A DNA stretch of 7,014 bases from CAXOVX01 sp964213345 (GCA_964213345.1 CAXOVX010000037.1:1-7014), one strand, 5' to 3'; shown: positions 1 through 6,405, counted from the first letter of the stretch. The notes: generated by a model not told the origin, from the letters alone. Translations and numbers: made by a program.

Positions 1-139
1 TTTGTTACCCTTTATCGGCTCCTTTAAACAGATATCATATCTCCATCTTATCGCACTATATTATCCACTCCTTAGCCTTCTTCGGGTTGTTGAGAAACTA
101 CTTACATCAATATTGCACAAAAAAGATGCAAATACAGGC

Positions 140-652
140 CTATTCCGTGATTATTTCTTCTATAGGAGAAACTATAATGTAACGCTGTCTCATATTCACA
201 TCTTGTATAAAATTTTTGGTAAATGGATAATATATAGTTTTTTCGGTGTATTTATTGTATATCTCCAAGATATCTGAAGCACCGAAATTAGCAACCTGTC
301 TTACTACACCTATTTTTTGCATTGTATTGGATACGTGCACGACCATACCAAACAAATCGGCATAATAAAACTCATCATCCCCAATACTTGGTAATGCAGA
401 ACGTTTAATCATAAGATGGACATTTCTCAAAACCTCAGCTTCTTGTCGTGAATTGACATTCTCTATAAGAGCTACGACATCTTGTTTTTTTATGCTAATA
501 ACTTTTATTCTATAGCTATTACCATTTTTATCGAAGACATGCGCAAAACTCTCTATATCTCTTGGGCTTTTCGTAAAACACCTTATCTTTACGTAACCTT
601 TGACTCCAACGGTTGACGTAATGCTACCAATTACCACGTCATAATCTAACAT
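140..652 (-). CDS. rimM: Ribosome maturation factor RimM
   Basis: RimM binds ribosomal protein S19 in the 30S head and helps late assembly and 16S rRNA processing in the cytoplasm. The product from the ATG at 652 is 170 residues, a normal family length. The N-terminal domain is seen as VIGSITSTVGVKGYVKIRCFT (residues about 7-27), and the PRC-barrel part begins near DEFYYADLFGMVV and includes IGVVRQVANFGASDILEIY. The C-terminal YPFTKNFIQDVN resembles the family's usual PFvkeyv.dvd ending. An in-frame TTG two codons upstream (658) could add two residues, but the ATG puts the VIGSI motif at the usual distance from the N-terminus. No clear ribosome binding site is visible. It lies 232 bp downstream of rpsP on the same strand, the standard partner. 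Identity is secure; the exact start is less so. Confidence 0.94.
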   Translation of the reverse strand: MLDYDVVIGSITSTVGVKGYVKIRCFTKSPRDIESFAHVFDKNGNSYRIKVISIKKQDVVALIENVNSRQEAEVLRNVHLMIKRSALPSIGDDEFYYADLFGMVVHVSNTMQKIGVVRQVANFGASDILEIYNKYTEKTIYYPFTKNFIQDVNMRQRYIIVSPIEEIITE

Positions 653-884
653 AAACAAACTTGGACATTATTAGTTAAAACAGAAAACCACACTGCACGC
701 AATCCTTCCCCAGCACAAAGCAAAAGTGCAAACAAAGGGTCCGAGAGATGCTGCTACCAACTACGGCATACCAACGAAACCAACAACGGCCAAATGCACC
801 ACCACTCCATACACCTAAAATAGCACTATACGCCTCATAGTGTACATATATTATATATATTATAAAGATATTTTTAGCTAAATT
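653..884 (-). other. rpsP-rimM intergenic spacer
   Basis: This 232-bp gap separates two genes that are often nearly adjacent. Its central part (741-820) is strongly skewed: 30 C and 30 A against 11 G and 9 T on the plus strand, so a transcript from the minus strand would be G/U-rich. Next to rpsP it is almost pure A/T (845-885). I see no convincing gene. A 30-codon ATG frame at 748-840 on the plus strand has no recognisable product. Confidence 0.6.
824..842 (-). terminator. Possible weak terminator or attenuator after rpsP
   Basis: Read on the minus strand, a 6-bp perfect stem (CACTAT / ATAGTG) with a 7-nt loop lies about 43 bp after the rpsP stop and is followed by GCTATTTTAG. The stem is short and the T tract is interrupted, so termination would be partial at best. 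It may thin out transcription into rimM. Confidence 0.25.
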
Positions 885-1145
885 TTAATTAATTTGCACT
901 ACGTTATATTTTTGTAGTAACTTTGCAACACGCTCTGTTGGTTGCGCACCGACTGAAAGCCAATATTGTACTCTTTCTTGTTTAAACGTTGCCCGCTTTT
1001 CAGAACTTGTAGGTAATAATGGATAATAATCGCCCACTTTTTCTATAAATTTACCATCGCGAGGAGATCTGTCATTTGCGATTACAACGCTATAACACGG
1101 TGCTCCTTTTTTTCCTTTTCTAGCCAATCTCATTTTTACAGCCAT
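885..1145 (-). CDS. rpsP: 30S ribosomal protein S16
   Basis: Small-subunit protein S16 binds 16S rRNA and is needed for 30S assembly. The product is 86 residues, typical for the family. The N-terminus MAVKMRLARKGKKGAPCY is the classic S16 opening, followed by VVIANDRSPRDGKFIEKVGDYYPLL (residues about 21-45) and YWLSVGAQPTERVAKLLQK (about 61-79), the conserved GAQPT..V signature. The KKGAPCYSVV stretch departs from the common KKRPFYRVVV form, which suggests a diverged, fast-evolving lineage. The ATG start is fixed by the conserved N-terminus. Only weak AT-rich promoter-like sequence lies upstream (1150-1165). rimM follows in the same direction. Confidence 0.97.
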   Translation of the reverse strand: MAVKMRLARKGKKGAPCYSVVIANDRSPRDGKFIEKVGDYYPLLPTSSEKRATFKQERVQYWLSVGAQPTERVAKLLQKYNVVQIN

Positions 1146-1495
1146 GACACCAAAAATATATATCGGTTAAACTTATTTGCACACTACACACTGCCACTCA
1201 CACACCACTAACGCCAGGCTCCAACTCTAATCCTCCGCATATCAGCACACATTAAACTATAACTGTTCATTTTTGTAAATAACTTTCATGACCTTATGCA
1301 AAAATAAGTCAAATTCTACGACTGCCCTCACGTCTATTTTCACGTACAGTAGCCTTACATGCCAAACTCATAGTTATTTATTAAAATCAAGTGATAAATA
1401 TGCCACATCCTATACTACATTAATTTGTTGCTCCTTCAAAAATTAGTTGACTTAGCGTAATCAGCAGGTATACATGAAGCTTATACATTGAGGTC
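1146..1495. other. Divergent intergenic region, rpsP to unknown gene
   Basis: This 350-bp spacer carries the outgoing promoters of rpsP (minus) and the large plus-strand gene. No coding sequence is recognised. It contains a C-rich block (1181-1240: 27 C and only 5 G on the plus strand), an imperfect inverted repeat GACCTTAT / ATAAGTC (1290-1310, one bulged C), an A/T inverted repeat TATTTAT / ATAAATA (1375-1400), and a plus-strand promoter at 1447-1474. Confidence 0.6.
1447..1474 (+). promoter_or_regulatory. Sigma70-type promoter of the large unknown gene
   Basis: TTGACT (1447-1452, five of six to TTGACA) is separated by 16 bp from TATACA (1469-1474, four of six to TATAAT). Transcription would begin near 1481, just before the GAGGTC-TTG-GACCTC palindrome, leaving a leader of about 57 nt before the ATG at 1538. 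It is the best promoter match in the spacer and correctly oriented. Confidence 0.5.
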
Positions 1496-1504
1496 TTGGA
1501 CCTC
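1490..1504 (+). repeat. Perfect short inverted repeat in the leader
   Basis: GAGGTC (1490-1495) and GACCTC (1499-1504) are perfect reverse complements around a TTG loop. The palindrome sits about 9 nt after the predicted transcription start. It could be an operator half-site pair or a small RNA hairpin. Its left arm looks like a Shine-Dalgarno (GAGG) for the loop TTG at 1496, but the spacing of 2 nt is too short, so I do not take that TTG as the start. Confidence 0.45.
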
Positions 1505-1537
1505 GTTTTGTCAATGATTTATCAAGGTAATGAGATT

Positions 1538-3103
1538 ATGCCAATAGACTTGCAAAAGTATTCTTGTATGGTTAATTCAAATTGTGACAATGGGGTTCCA
1601 CGACAAGATACCGGCTCGCAGAGTGCAAAGACTGCTCCACACTTTATCACCGATGCATTGAAGTACGATTTGGTGCAAAAAGCAGGGGCGGGGAATTATG
1701 CTGGAAAACTGAACTTAGGTGGTACATTGGGCTTTACTAAGTTGAAATGTGATATTGATGCGCTGATGAATGGGTTGCAGTTTTTTACTGATAGTACGGC
1801 TCAGTCTAAATTTACAGGCGGTCTAGTAGCAGGACCTTTATATGTGAGAATGGGTGATGCAATGGGGGCTTCCCAAACTAATCTAAAATGCATGATTCCA
1901 GGAAGCGATGGTAAGGAGACATTGAAGGTTAGCGTGACGGCTGCATCAAATAGTATAGGTAGTGCTTTGAACGCGAAGAATGCTATTACTCCTGGTGATG
2001 TGATGAGTGGAGCTGATTTTGCCGCATTCCTAAATAGTTTAGGATTCAAGAGTTGCACATATACTGCTGGTGATGCTACAGTAAAGAATTGTGCTTCTGA
2101 TGGCAAATCCGCCGATGCCACCGCTGCTACTGCTGCTAATACTTTCGTGACGAAATCGCAAGTAGAAATAGGAATAGTTGGTACTGCTGCTGTAACATTC
2201 CTGAATAGTTATTTTACTGGTTGTACGTATGCATCTCCTAAGATGACTTCGTGCACTGCCAAGGCCTCCCCTACATCATTCGACAGCAATGCTGCTGCCG
2301 CAGCGAATGGACTATCGTTGACAACAACAGCAACAGTAGATCTTACAAAACTTGCTCCAGCAGCATATCAACTCGGAGGAACTTTAAAAGCAGCAGCAAC
2401 ATCTATAAGTCTTGGTGAGTGCATCCCTGTTGGGCTTCCTGGCGTAAAAACAGATGGTATGGGTTCTCCCGTATTTAAGACATTTTCTGATAAGCAGAAT
2501 GATGCTAATGGCAAGTTAGCATTCTTTACTGATGCAAAATGCACGACTGTAGTTACTGATGCTGGTTTGACCGATACTAATGTTGTCTATATCAAGGGCA
2601 GTAGAGTAGAGGGAGTAACTAAAGATCCAGCTAAGTTCCAGTTTACGTACGTAAGCAGTGATAGTGCTACTGCAAAAGAAGTAAATCTTACTACAATATC
2701 AACAACACCAGGTGCTTTAACAATTACACCGGCAAGTATTATAAAAGCTACTGCCACAGATATAAAATTCGAAGGTGGTATTAGTGGTAAAACCTGTAGT
2801 AGTTACGTATATGCTGTAAAATCTGTCAAAGCGAATGGAAAGCAAATTGCGCTAGATAGTGATAATGTATTAAAAGTTGGTGGTAGCAGCACCACCACTG
2901 CGGTGAAGGGATTTCCATTTAAGATGCTAGTAGATGGGCATTGGACAGATACACTAAACGTAAAGCTACTAGCGTCTACGTATAGTGTCGAAGTTGCCGT
3001 TGGATGCTTAGATAAGGGAATTGGATGTGATGCATTTGACAATATGGAGAACTGTCATCCTGAAATTTTTGGAACGGTGCCAGTTGAGCTAGTAGTAGCG
3101 TAG
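1538..3103 (+). CDS. Unrecognised Ala/Thr-rich, cysteine-containing repeat protein
   Basis: I do not recognise this family. From ATG 1538 the product is 521 residues; in-frame alternatives are ATG 1514 (529) and TTG 1496 (535). I prefer 1538 because AAGG lies 10 nt upstream, while 1514 has no site. The N-terminus (MPIDLQKYSCMVNSNC) is polar, with no signal peptide, lipobox or membrane helix under any start. The body is rich in Ala, Thr, Ser and Gly, looks beta-rich, and has 14 cysteines, an even number that would suit disulfides if exported. Two repeat kinds are visible: a FLNS..CTY...C...AAN unit at 2027-2146 and 2198-2314, and a diverged LGGTL...C...FFTD unit at 1715-1792 and 2372-2533. The last 160 residues look Ig-like and end in a cysteine cluster. 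It has its own promoter and stands alone. A secreted effector or surface protein is inference only; no catalytic motif is seen. Confidence 0.85.
   Translation: MPIDLQKYSCMVNSNCDNGVPRQDTGSQSAKTAPHFITDALKYDLVQKAGAGNYAGKLNLGGTLGFTKLKCDIDALMNGLQFFTDSTAQSKFTGGLVAGPLYVRMGDAMGASQTNLKCMIPGSDGKETLKVSVTAASNSIGSALNAKNAITPGDVMSGADFAAFLNSLGFKSCTYTAGDATVKNCASDGKSADATAATAANTFVTKSQVEIGIVGTAAVTFLNSYFTGCTYASPKMTSCTAKASPTSFDSNAAAAANGLSLTTTATVDLTKLAPAAYQLGGTLKAAATSISLGECIPVGLPGVKTDGMGSPVFKTFSDKQNDANGKLAFFTDAKCTTVVTDAGLTDTNVVYIKGSRVEGVTKDPAKFQFTYVSSDSATAKEVNLTTISTTPGALTITPASIIKATATDIKFEGGISGKTCSSYVYAVKSVKANGKQIALDSDNVLKVGGSSTTTAVKGFPFKMLVDGHWTDTLNVKLLASTYSVEVAVGCLDKGIGCDAFDNMENCHPEIFGTVPVELVVA
2027..2146 (+). repeat. 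Internal protein repeat, copy A
   Basis: About 40 codons beginning FLNSLGFKSCTY, with a second cysteine (KNCAS) and an Ala-rich tail ending AANTF. It matches copy B at the FLNS, CTY, second Cys and Ala-Asn positions. The offset between copy starts is 171 nt (57 codons). The DNA has diverged, so this is an old duplication, not a fresh tandem repeat. Confidence 0.6.
2198..2314 (+). repeat. Internal protein repeat, copy B
   Basis: About 39 codons beginning FLNSYFTGCTY, with a second cysteine (TSCTA) and an Ala-rich tail (AAAAANGL). It aligns with copy A with small gaps. Each copy holds two cysteines about 10-12 residues apart, which could form one disulfide per unit. Confidence 0.6.
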
Positions 3104-3123
3104 AGTTGTGAGAGGGGGAGATC

Positions 3124-3135
3124 GGGGGGGGGGGG
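3124..3135 (+). repeat. Homopolymeric run of 12 G
   Basis: Twelve consecutive G lie 20 bp after the stop of the large gene and directly abut an ATG (3136). With GAGGGGGAG just before it, this is the longest homopolymer in the window and conspicuous in an AT-rich genome. Runs of this length are prone to slippage and sequencing error. A 54-codon frame follows (3136-3300), but I do not assert it as a gene. Confidence 0.85.
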
Positions 3136-3170
3136 ATGGCATGTACGCATTGTCCCTCTCTTATTGTGTT

Positions 3171-3222
3171 CACGAAAGTGGGGGGTTACCGTTTTTTCGG
3201 TTATTCCCCCTTCCTTTTCGTG
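3171..3222. terminator. Long imperfect hairpin, possible two-way terminator
   Basis: The arms CACGAAA...GGGGGTTACCG (3171-3191) and CGGTTATTCCCCC...TTTTCGTG (3198-3222) pair around a loop of six T, giving roughly 16-18 base pairs with small bulges. Lying between convergent genes, it could end transcripts from both sides. Neither arm is followed by a strong T tract, so classical intrinsic termination is uncertain; the hairpin itself is clear. Confidence 0.45.
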
Positions 3223-3468
3223 GATTGCTTTGTTGTCCCTCACCATGCTTGTTTCTCTTCTTCTCTTCGTGCCCCTCTTGAAAAAGTCCATGCTATTTGA
3301 TGTTTCTGTTTTTTGGAGGGCTTTATTAGACTTATTTCAAAATTCATGGGACCTGCCTTCTGTACCCGTGTTCTTCCTTGCATCGTGGTAAAATGGAGTT
3401 GCGATCACCACGCATTGCTGATGAAAAGAGGGCTCATGGCCAAGTTCCATTCTTTTGAGATTATCACC

Positions 3469-4101
3469 TTACCCAGCTATCTTATTCAATCCAAGGCGGA
3501 TGAGTTTTTCCAAGCTGACGCCACTGTTATCCTGTATAATTGAGTTAATTACATTACCTACGATTTGTCTCTGGAAGCCTAGATTAACAAGTGCTGTGAT
3601 GGCATCATCGACAATGCTGCCACTACCACTGCTACTGCGTACTACCGTCATGCTCTGTCCTCCCCATTGACTTTGCTCTATAGTAGACTTAAACAAATTA
3701 GCAACTTGTTTATTGGATGATAACTCGATTATAATCCTAGCTGCCAATTTTTGACCAACACCTGAGACAGTTTGTAATCTTTGAGCATCTTGATTACAGA
3801 TACTGGTCAACAATTCGTTAGGATGCAGTGTACTTAATATTGATAGGGCCATTCTACCGCCTATACCTTGCACAGAGATCAAATAACGAAAACATGCTTT
3901 TTCTAGATTATCGATAAATCCAAATAGTATTGTACCGTCCTCTTTGGTTTGGCTGTCAATCAACAAGGATCTAATCTCTCCCTCTTTAACAGAAGTTAAA
4001 GTATAGAGTGAGCAATACACCATATACCCTACCCCACTCACATCCAAAATGACATGATCTTGAAATATTTGGTCTACTTTGCCGTTAAGCTTACCTATCA
4101 T
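3469..4101 (-). CDS. ruvA: Holliday junction branch migration protein RuvA
   Basis: RuvA tetramers bind four-way DNA junctions and load the RuvB helicase for branch migration in recombinational repair. The product is 210 residues, close to the family norm. The OB-fold domain opens with MIGKLNGKVDQIFQDHVILDV and includes GVGYMVY. Two helix-hairpin-helix motifs follow: SVQGIGGRMALSILS (about 76-90) and TVSGVGQKLAARIIIEL (about 111-127). After a Ser/Gly-rich linker the RuvB-binding domain III is seen as DDAITALVNLGF (about 165-176). The ATG at 4101 is chosen because MIGKL is the family N-terminus; the frame stays open to 4209, but that adds an unrelated 36-residue hydrophobic stretch. ruvB and ruvC are not adjacent here. 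The gene converges on the large unknown gene. Confidence 0.95.
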   Translation of the reverse strand: MIGKLNGKVDQIFQDHVILDVSGVGYMVYCSLYTLTSVKEGEIRSLLIDSQTKEDGTILFGFIDNLEKACFRYLISVQGIGGRMALSILSTLHPNELLTSICNQDAQRLQTVSGVGQKLAARIIIELSSNKQVANLFKSTIEQSQWGGQSMTVVRSSSGSGSIVDDAITALVNLGFQRQIVGNVINSIIQDNSGVSLEKLIRLGLNKIAG

Positions 4102-4124
4102 GTTTTTTATATCCCTATACAAAA

Positions 4125-4154
4125 ATACTATTTTCAATTTTAAAATAAACACAA
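4125..4154 (-). promoter_or_regulatory. Possible ruvA promoter
   Basis: On the minus strand TTGTGT (4154-4149) and TAGTAT (4130-4125) are 18 bp apart, each matching the sigma70 boxes at four of six positions. Transcription would start about 17 nt before the ruvA ATG. The region is very A/T-rich, so chance matches are likely. Confidence 0.3.
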
Positions 4155-4296
4155 AGAGTGTAAGGATGAGAATGAGGAAAAGTAAAACTAGCAGCACACA
4201 CCTCGGCATACACCTCTAAAAGGATACTATCTCTAGCGCAAAAATAAAACAAAAGCTATTGCAATATTAGCGCAATTAATCCATAATCCCCAGGTA

Positions 4297-4327
4297 TTGT
4301 GTTAAGTACGACAAAACATGATAAGAT
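4297..4327 (+). promoter_or_regulatory. Possible promoter of the tRNA-Leu/glyA unit
   Basis: TTGTGT (4297-4302) and TAAGAT (4322-4327) lie 19 bp apart, slightly long for a sigma70 promoter, with the predicted start only a few bases before the tRNA 5' end at 4339. No other promoter-like sequence is visible between the tRNA and glyA. Confidence 0.3.
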
Positions 4328-4338
4328 AAAAAGGGCTA

Positions 4339-4425
4339 GCCCGCATGATGGAATGGTAGACATAACGGACTTAAAATCCGTGGGGAGTTCATCCCTTGCC
4401 AGTTCGAGTCTGGCTGCGGGCACCA
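4339..4425 (+). tRNA. tRNA-Leu (anticodon UAA), CCA encoded
   Basis: The acceptor stem GCCCGCA (4339-4345) pairs with TGCGGGC (4415-4421), followed by discriminator A and an encoded CCA (4423-4425). The anticodon stem ACGGA / TCCGT encloses the loop CTTAAAA, giving anticodon TAA, which reads UUA and UUG. The long variable arm (about GGGGAGTTCATCCC) marks a class II tRNA, as expected for leucine. The T arm is GCCAG-TTCGAGT-CTGGC. At 87 nt with CCA it is complete. UUA is usually a major leucine codon in AT-rich genomes. glyA begins 21 bp downstream, so the tRNA is probably cut out of a shared transcript. Confidence 0.97.
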
Positions 4426-4446
4426 CGTATAAGGTACTTTAGGTAG

Positions 4447-5781
4447 ATGCTATTTAGAAGAAAAAAAGCTGTACAGAAAGAAGACAAAGTCTATTCTAGC
4501 AGTTATCACAAACGCATGTTTACAGAAAAATTGGCAGAAGCTGATCCACAGGTTTATGACTGTATCGCAAAAGAGTTGGCAAGACAGCAAGGAACTATAG
4601 AGCTAATAGCATCAGAAAATATCGTAAGTAGTGCAGTGCTGGAAGCCCAGGGCTCAGTACTTACCAATAAGTATGCGGAAGGGTACCCACACGCTCGTTA
4701 TTATGGTGGATGCGAATATGTAGATCAAGTTGAAACGTTGGCGGTAGAACGTGCAAAAAAAATTTTTAATGCAGGATTTGTTAATGTACAGCCACATTCT
4801 GGTTCGCAAGCCAATCAAGCGGTATTTTTAGGGTTATTAAATCCGTATGATAAGATATTAAGTCTATCGTTGGATTGCGGCGGACACCTTACTCATGGAA
4901 GTAGTGTAAATCAGTCAGGGAAATGGTTTGAGGCCATACATTACTCAGTACACGAGGGAAACGGCCTTATAGATTATGAACAAGTCTCCATATTGGCCAA
5001 ACGGCACCTCCCCAAACTGATCATAGCTGGTTGCTCTGCATATCCTAGGAATATTGATTTTGCATATTTTAGGCAAGCTGCTGATGAGATTGGTGCATAT
5101 TTAATGGTAGATATGGCGCATTTTGCTGGTTTGGTTGCAGCAAGGTTATACAACGATCCGTTACCATATGCACATATCGTAACAACAACGACGCACAAAA
5201 CGCTACGTGGACCTAGGGGAGGCATGATATTAACAAATTACCAGGATATAGCAAAATTAATCAATAGTGCAGTATTCCCCGGTCTACAGGGGGGGCCATT
5301 GATGCATGTGATAGCAGCTAAAGCAGTTGCATTTGGAGAAGCGCTAACATCGAAATACAGAAAATACATGCGCAGTGTACTGAAAAATGCCAGAATATTG
5401 GCAAAAACACTAAGTGATAGAGGTTATAGCATCTTAACAGATGGAACAGATTGCCACCTACTATTAGTCAACCTAAGATTTAATGGATTGACTGGAAAAG
5501 AAGCAGAAAAAAGCTTAGAAAGGGCCGGATTAACTTGCAATAAGAATAGTATACCTTTCGATACCGAAAGGCCAACCGTAACATCTGGTATACGAATAGG
5601 CACCCCTGCAGGAACTACTCGCGGCTTTTCTGCCAAAGAGTTTAAATACATTGGGAATTTGATTGCAGATGTACTAAGTGGGCTGCAACGTAATATAGAC
5701 AATGTGGAGAATAACAAAAGTGTTGAAGAGAAGGTATTGGCGGAAGTAAAGCGCCTATGCAAAGATTTTCCCATTTACTAA
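4447..5781 (+). CDS. glyA: Serine hydroxymethyltransferase
   Basis: This PLP enzyme interconverts serine and glycine while moving a one-carbon unit to tetrahydrofolate, feeding purine, thymidylate and methionine synthesis in the cytoplasm. The product is 444 residues, about 20-25 longer than usual. Family marks: ELIASEN (about 53-59), KYAEGYPHARYYGG (75-88), HSGSQANQAV (117-126), VDMAHFAGLVAA with Asp222 and His225, and the PLP-lysine motif TTTHKTLRGPRGG with Lys251. SGIRIGTPAGTTRGF carries the carboxylate-binding Arg region. If translation began at ATG 4516 (residue 24), the lysine would be 228, close to the 229 of E. coli, so the first 23 basic residues may be an extension or not translated. 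ATG 4447 is kept because AAGG and AGG lie upstream while 4516 has no site. The lptC-like gene follows after 12 bp. Confidence 0.96.
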   Translation: MLFRRKKAVQKEDKVYSSSYHKRMFTEKLAEADPQVYDCIAKELARQQGTIELIASENIVSSAVLEAQGSVLTNKYAEGYPHARYYGGCEYVDQVETLAVERAKKIFNAGFVNVQPHSGSQANQAVFLGLLNPYDKILSLSLDCGGHLTHGSSVNQSGKWFEAIHYSVHEGNGLIDYEQVSILAKRHLPKLIIAGCSAYPRNIDFAYFRQAADEIGAYLMVDMAHFAGLVAARLYNDPLPYAHIVTTTTHKTLRGPRGGMILTNYQDIAKLINSAVFPGLQGGPLMHVIAAKAVAFGEALTSKYRKYMRSVLKNARILAKTLSDRGYSILTDGTDCHLLLVNLRFNGLTGKEAEKSLERAGLTCNKNSIPFDTERPTVTSGIRIGTPAGTTRGFSAKEFKYIGNLIADVLSGLQRNIDNVENNKSVEEKVLAEVKRLCKDFPIY

Positions 5782-5793
5782 CACAATTTTATA

Positions 5794-6405
5794 ATGTCAC
5801 CGTACAGAAAGTACAGGTTATACGTTCGTTGGGTAGATAAAGCACTTGTTTGCAGTCTTATCTTGTTGGGTTTGATCTTATTGTTTTGCTCCACCTATAA
5901 ATCAAATAAAGAAAGTAGGAATCCAAGTAACGACATTGTTTTTTCCACTGATGGATCACAGTTAGAGAACGAAGTTACAGAACCACATTTTTACGGTGCA
6001 ATTAATAATGAGCAGCCTTTTGAGATAAGTGCTGAATACGCAACAAAAGCAATCAATAACGTAATGTTTAAAAATGTAGTAAGCAGAATTACGCTGCAAA
6101 ATCAAGCCATACTTAACGCTAAAGCTGATCATGGGAATTTTGATATCAGTAAAAAATACCTCACCCTCATGAATAACGTTATGTTAGCCATAACGCATAA
6201 TGACATAGAGTATACACTTAGTACAAAAAGAATGATTATAAATTATCCATTGCAAAATATTCAAATCTTAGAGAACGGAGTGCTAAATTCTAAATTCGTT
6301 ACAATAAAATCAAACAAGTTTTCTATAGATTTGGCAAAAAAAGAACTCGAATGTACTGGTGAGGTAACATTGGACATAATGCCAATTCCCATTTATGAGC
6401 GCTAG
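5794..6405 (+). CDS. lptC: LptC-like inner-membrane-anchored envelope protein
   Basis: LptC is the single-pass inner-membrane partner of the LptBFG transporter and hands lipopolysaccharide to LptA across the periplasm. The 203-residue product has a short basic cytoplasmic start, one membrane helix (about 16-35, LVCSLILLGLILLFC) and a periplasmic beta-rich domain. In that domain the order FYGAINNEQPFEISAEYA, then NAKADHGNFDISKKYLTL with MNNVML, then STKRMIINYPLQ, follows the family pattern (G..pf.ltA..A; A..g.yd...l.L...V.l; l.t..l..d). Sequence identity is low, so the call rests on pattern and topology. It starts 12 bp after glyA and is probably co-transcribed. Some Anaplasmataceae are reported to lack lipid A synthesis, so if the host is one of them the cargo may not be LPS. 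OstA/LptA-related protein is the main alternative. Confidence 0.78.
   Translation: MSPYRKYRLYVRWVDKALVCSLILLGLILLFCSTYKSNKESRNPSNDIVFSTDGSQLENEVTEPHFYGAINNEQPFEISAEYATKAINNVMFKNVVSRITLQNQAILNAKADHGNFDISKKYLTLMNNVMLAITHNDIEYTLSTKRMIINYPLQNIQILENGVLNSKFVTIKSNKFSIDLAKKELECTGEVTLDIMPIPIYER

Larger units (their letters stand above)
3104..3468. other. Convergent intergenic region before ruvA
   Basis: This 365-bp gap lies between two genes that point at each other. It holds GAGAGGG / CCCTCTC arms (3110-3116 and 3154-3160), a G12 run, a 52-nt imperfect hairpin, and a second small inverted repeat CGTGGT / ACCACG (3384-3389 and 3407-3412). Several short frames cross it on both strands (for example 3164-3391 plus, hydrophobic), but none resembles a known protein and they overlap each other. 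Confidence 0.55.

Noticed and set aside
1..139. Start of trmD downstream of rimM on the minus strand
   Set aside because: An AAGGAG-like site occurs at 19-24 (minus), but no start codon follows within the window, so a trmD start cannot be shown.
2..277. Open plus-strand frame of 91 codons at the left edge
   Set aside because: It lies largely antisense to the well-supported rimM C-terminus and resembles no known protein.
748..840. 30-codon plus-strand frame starting MLLPTTAYQ
   Set aside because: It is short, antisense to the likely rpsP-rimM transcript, and shaped by the local C/A bias; no family is recognised.
1290..1400. CRISPR-like or tandem repeats in the rpsP upstream spacer
   Set aside because: There are only isolated short inverted repeats of different sequence, with no regularly spaced units.
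1801..2121. 106-codon minus-strand frame within the unknown gene
   Set aside because: It is the antisense shadow of the Ala/Thr-rich coding sequence and has no promoter or recognisable product.
3164..3391. Hydrophobic 75-codon frame in the convergent gap
   Set aside because: Its TTG start lies beside the hairpin, no ribosome site is seen, and the hydrophobicity follows from T-rich sequence.
4102..4209. N-terminal extension of ruvA with a hydrophobic helix (MPRCVLLVLLFLILILTLF)
   Set aside because: RuvA begins at MIGKL; the extension is a low-complexity hydrophobic stretch in an A/T-rich leader that also holds the likely promoter.
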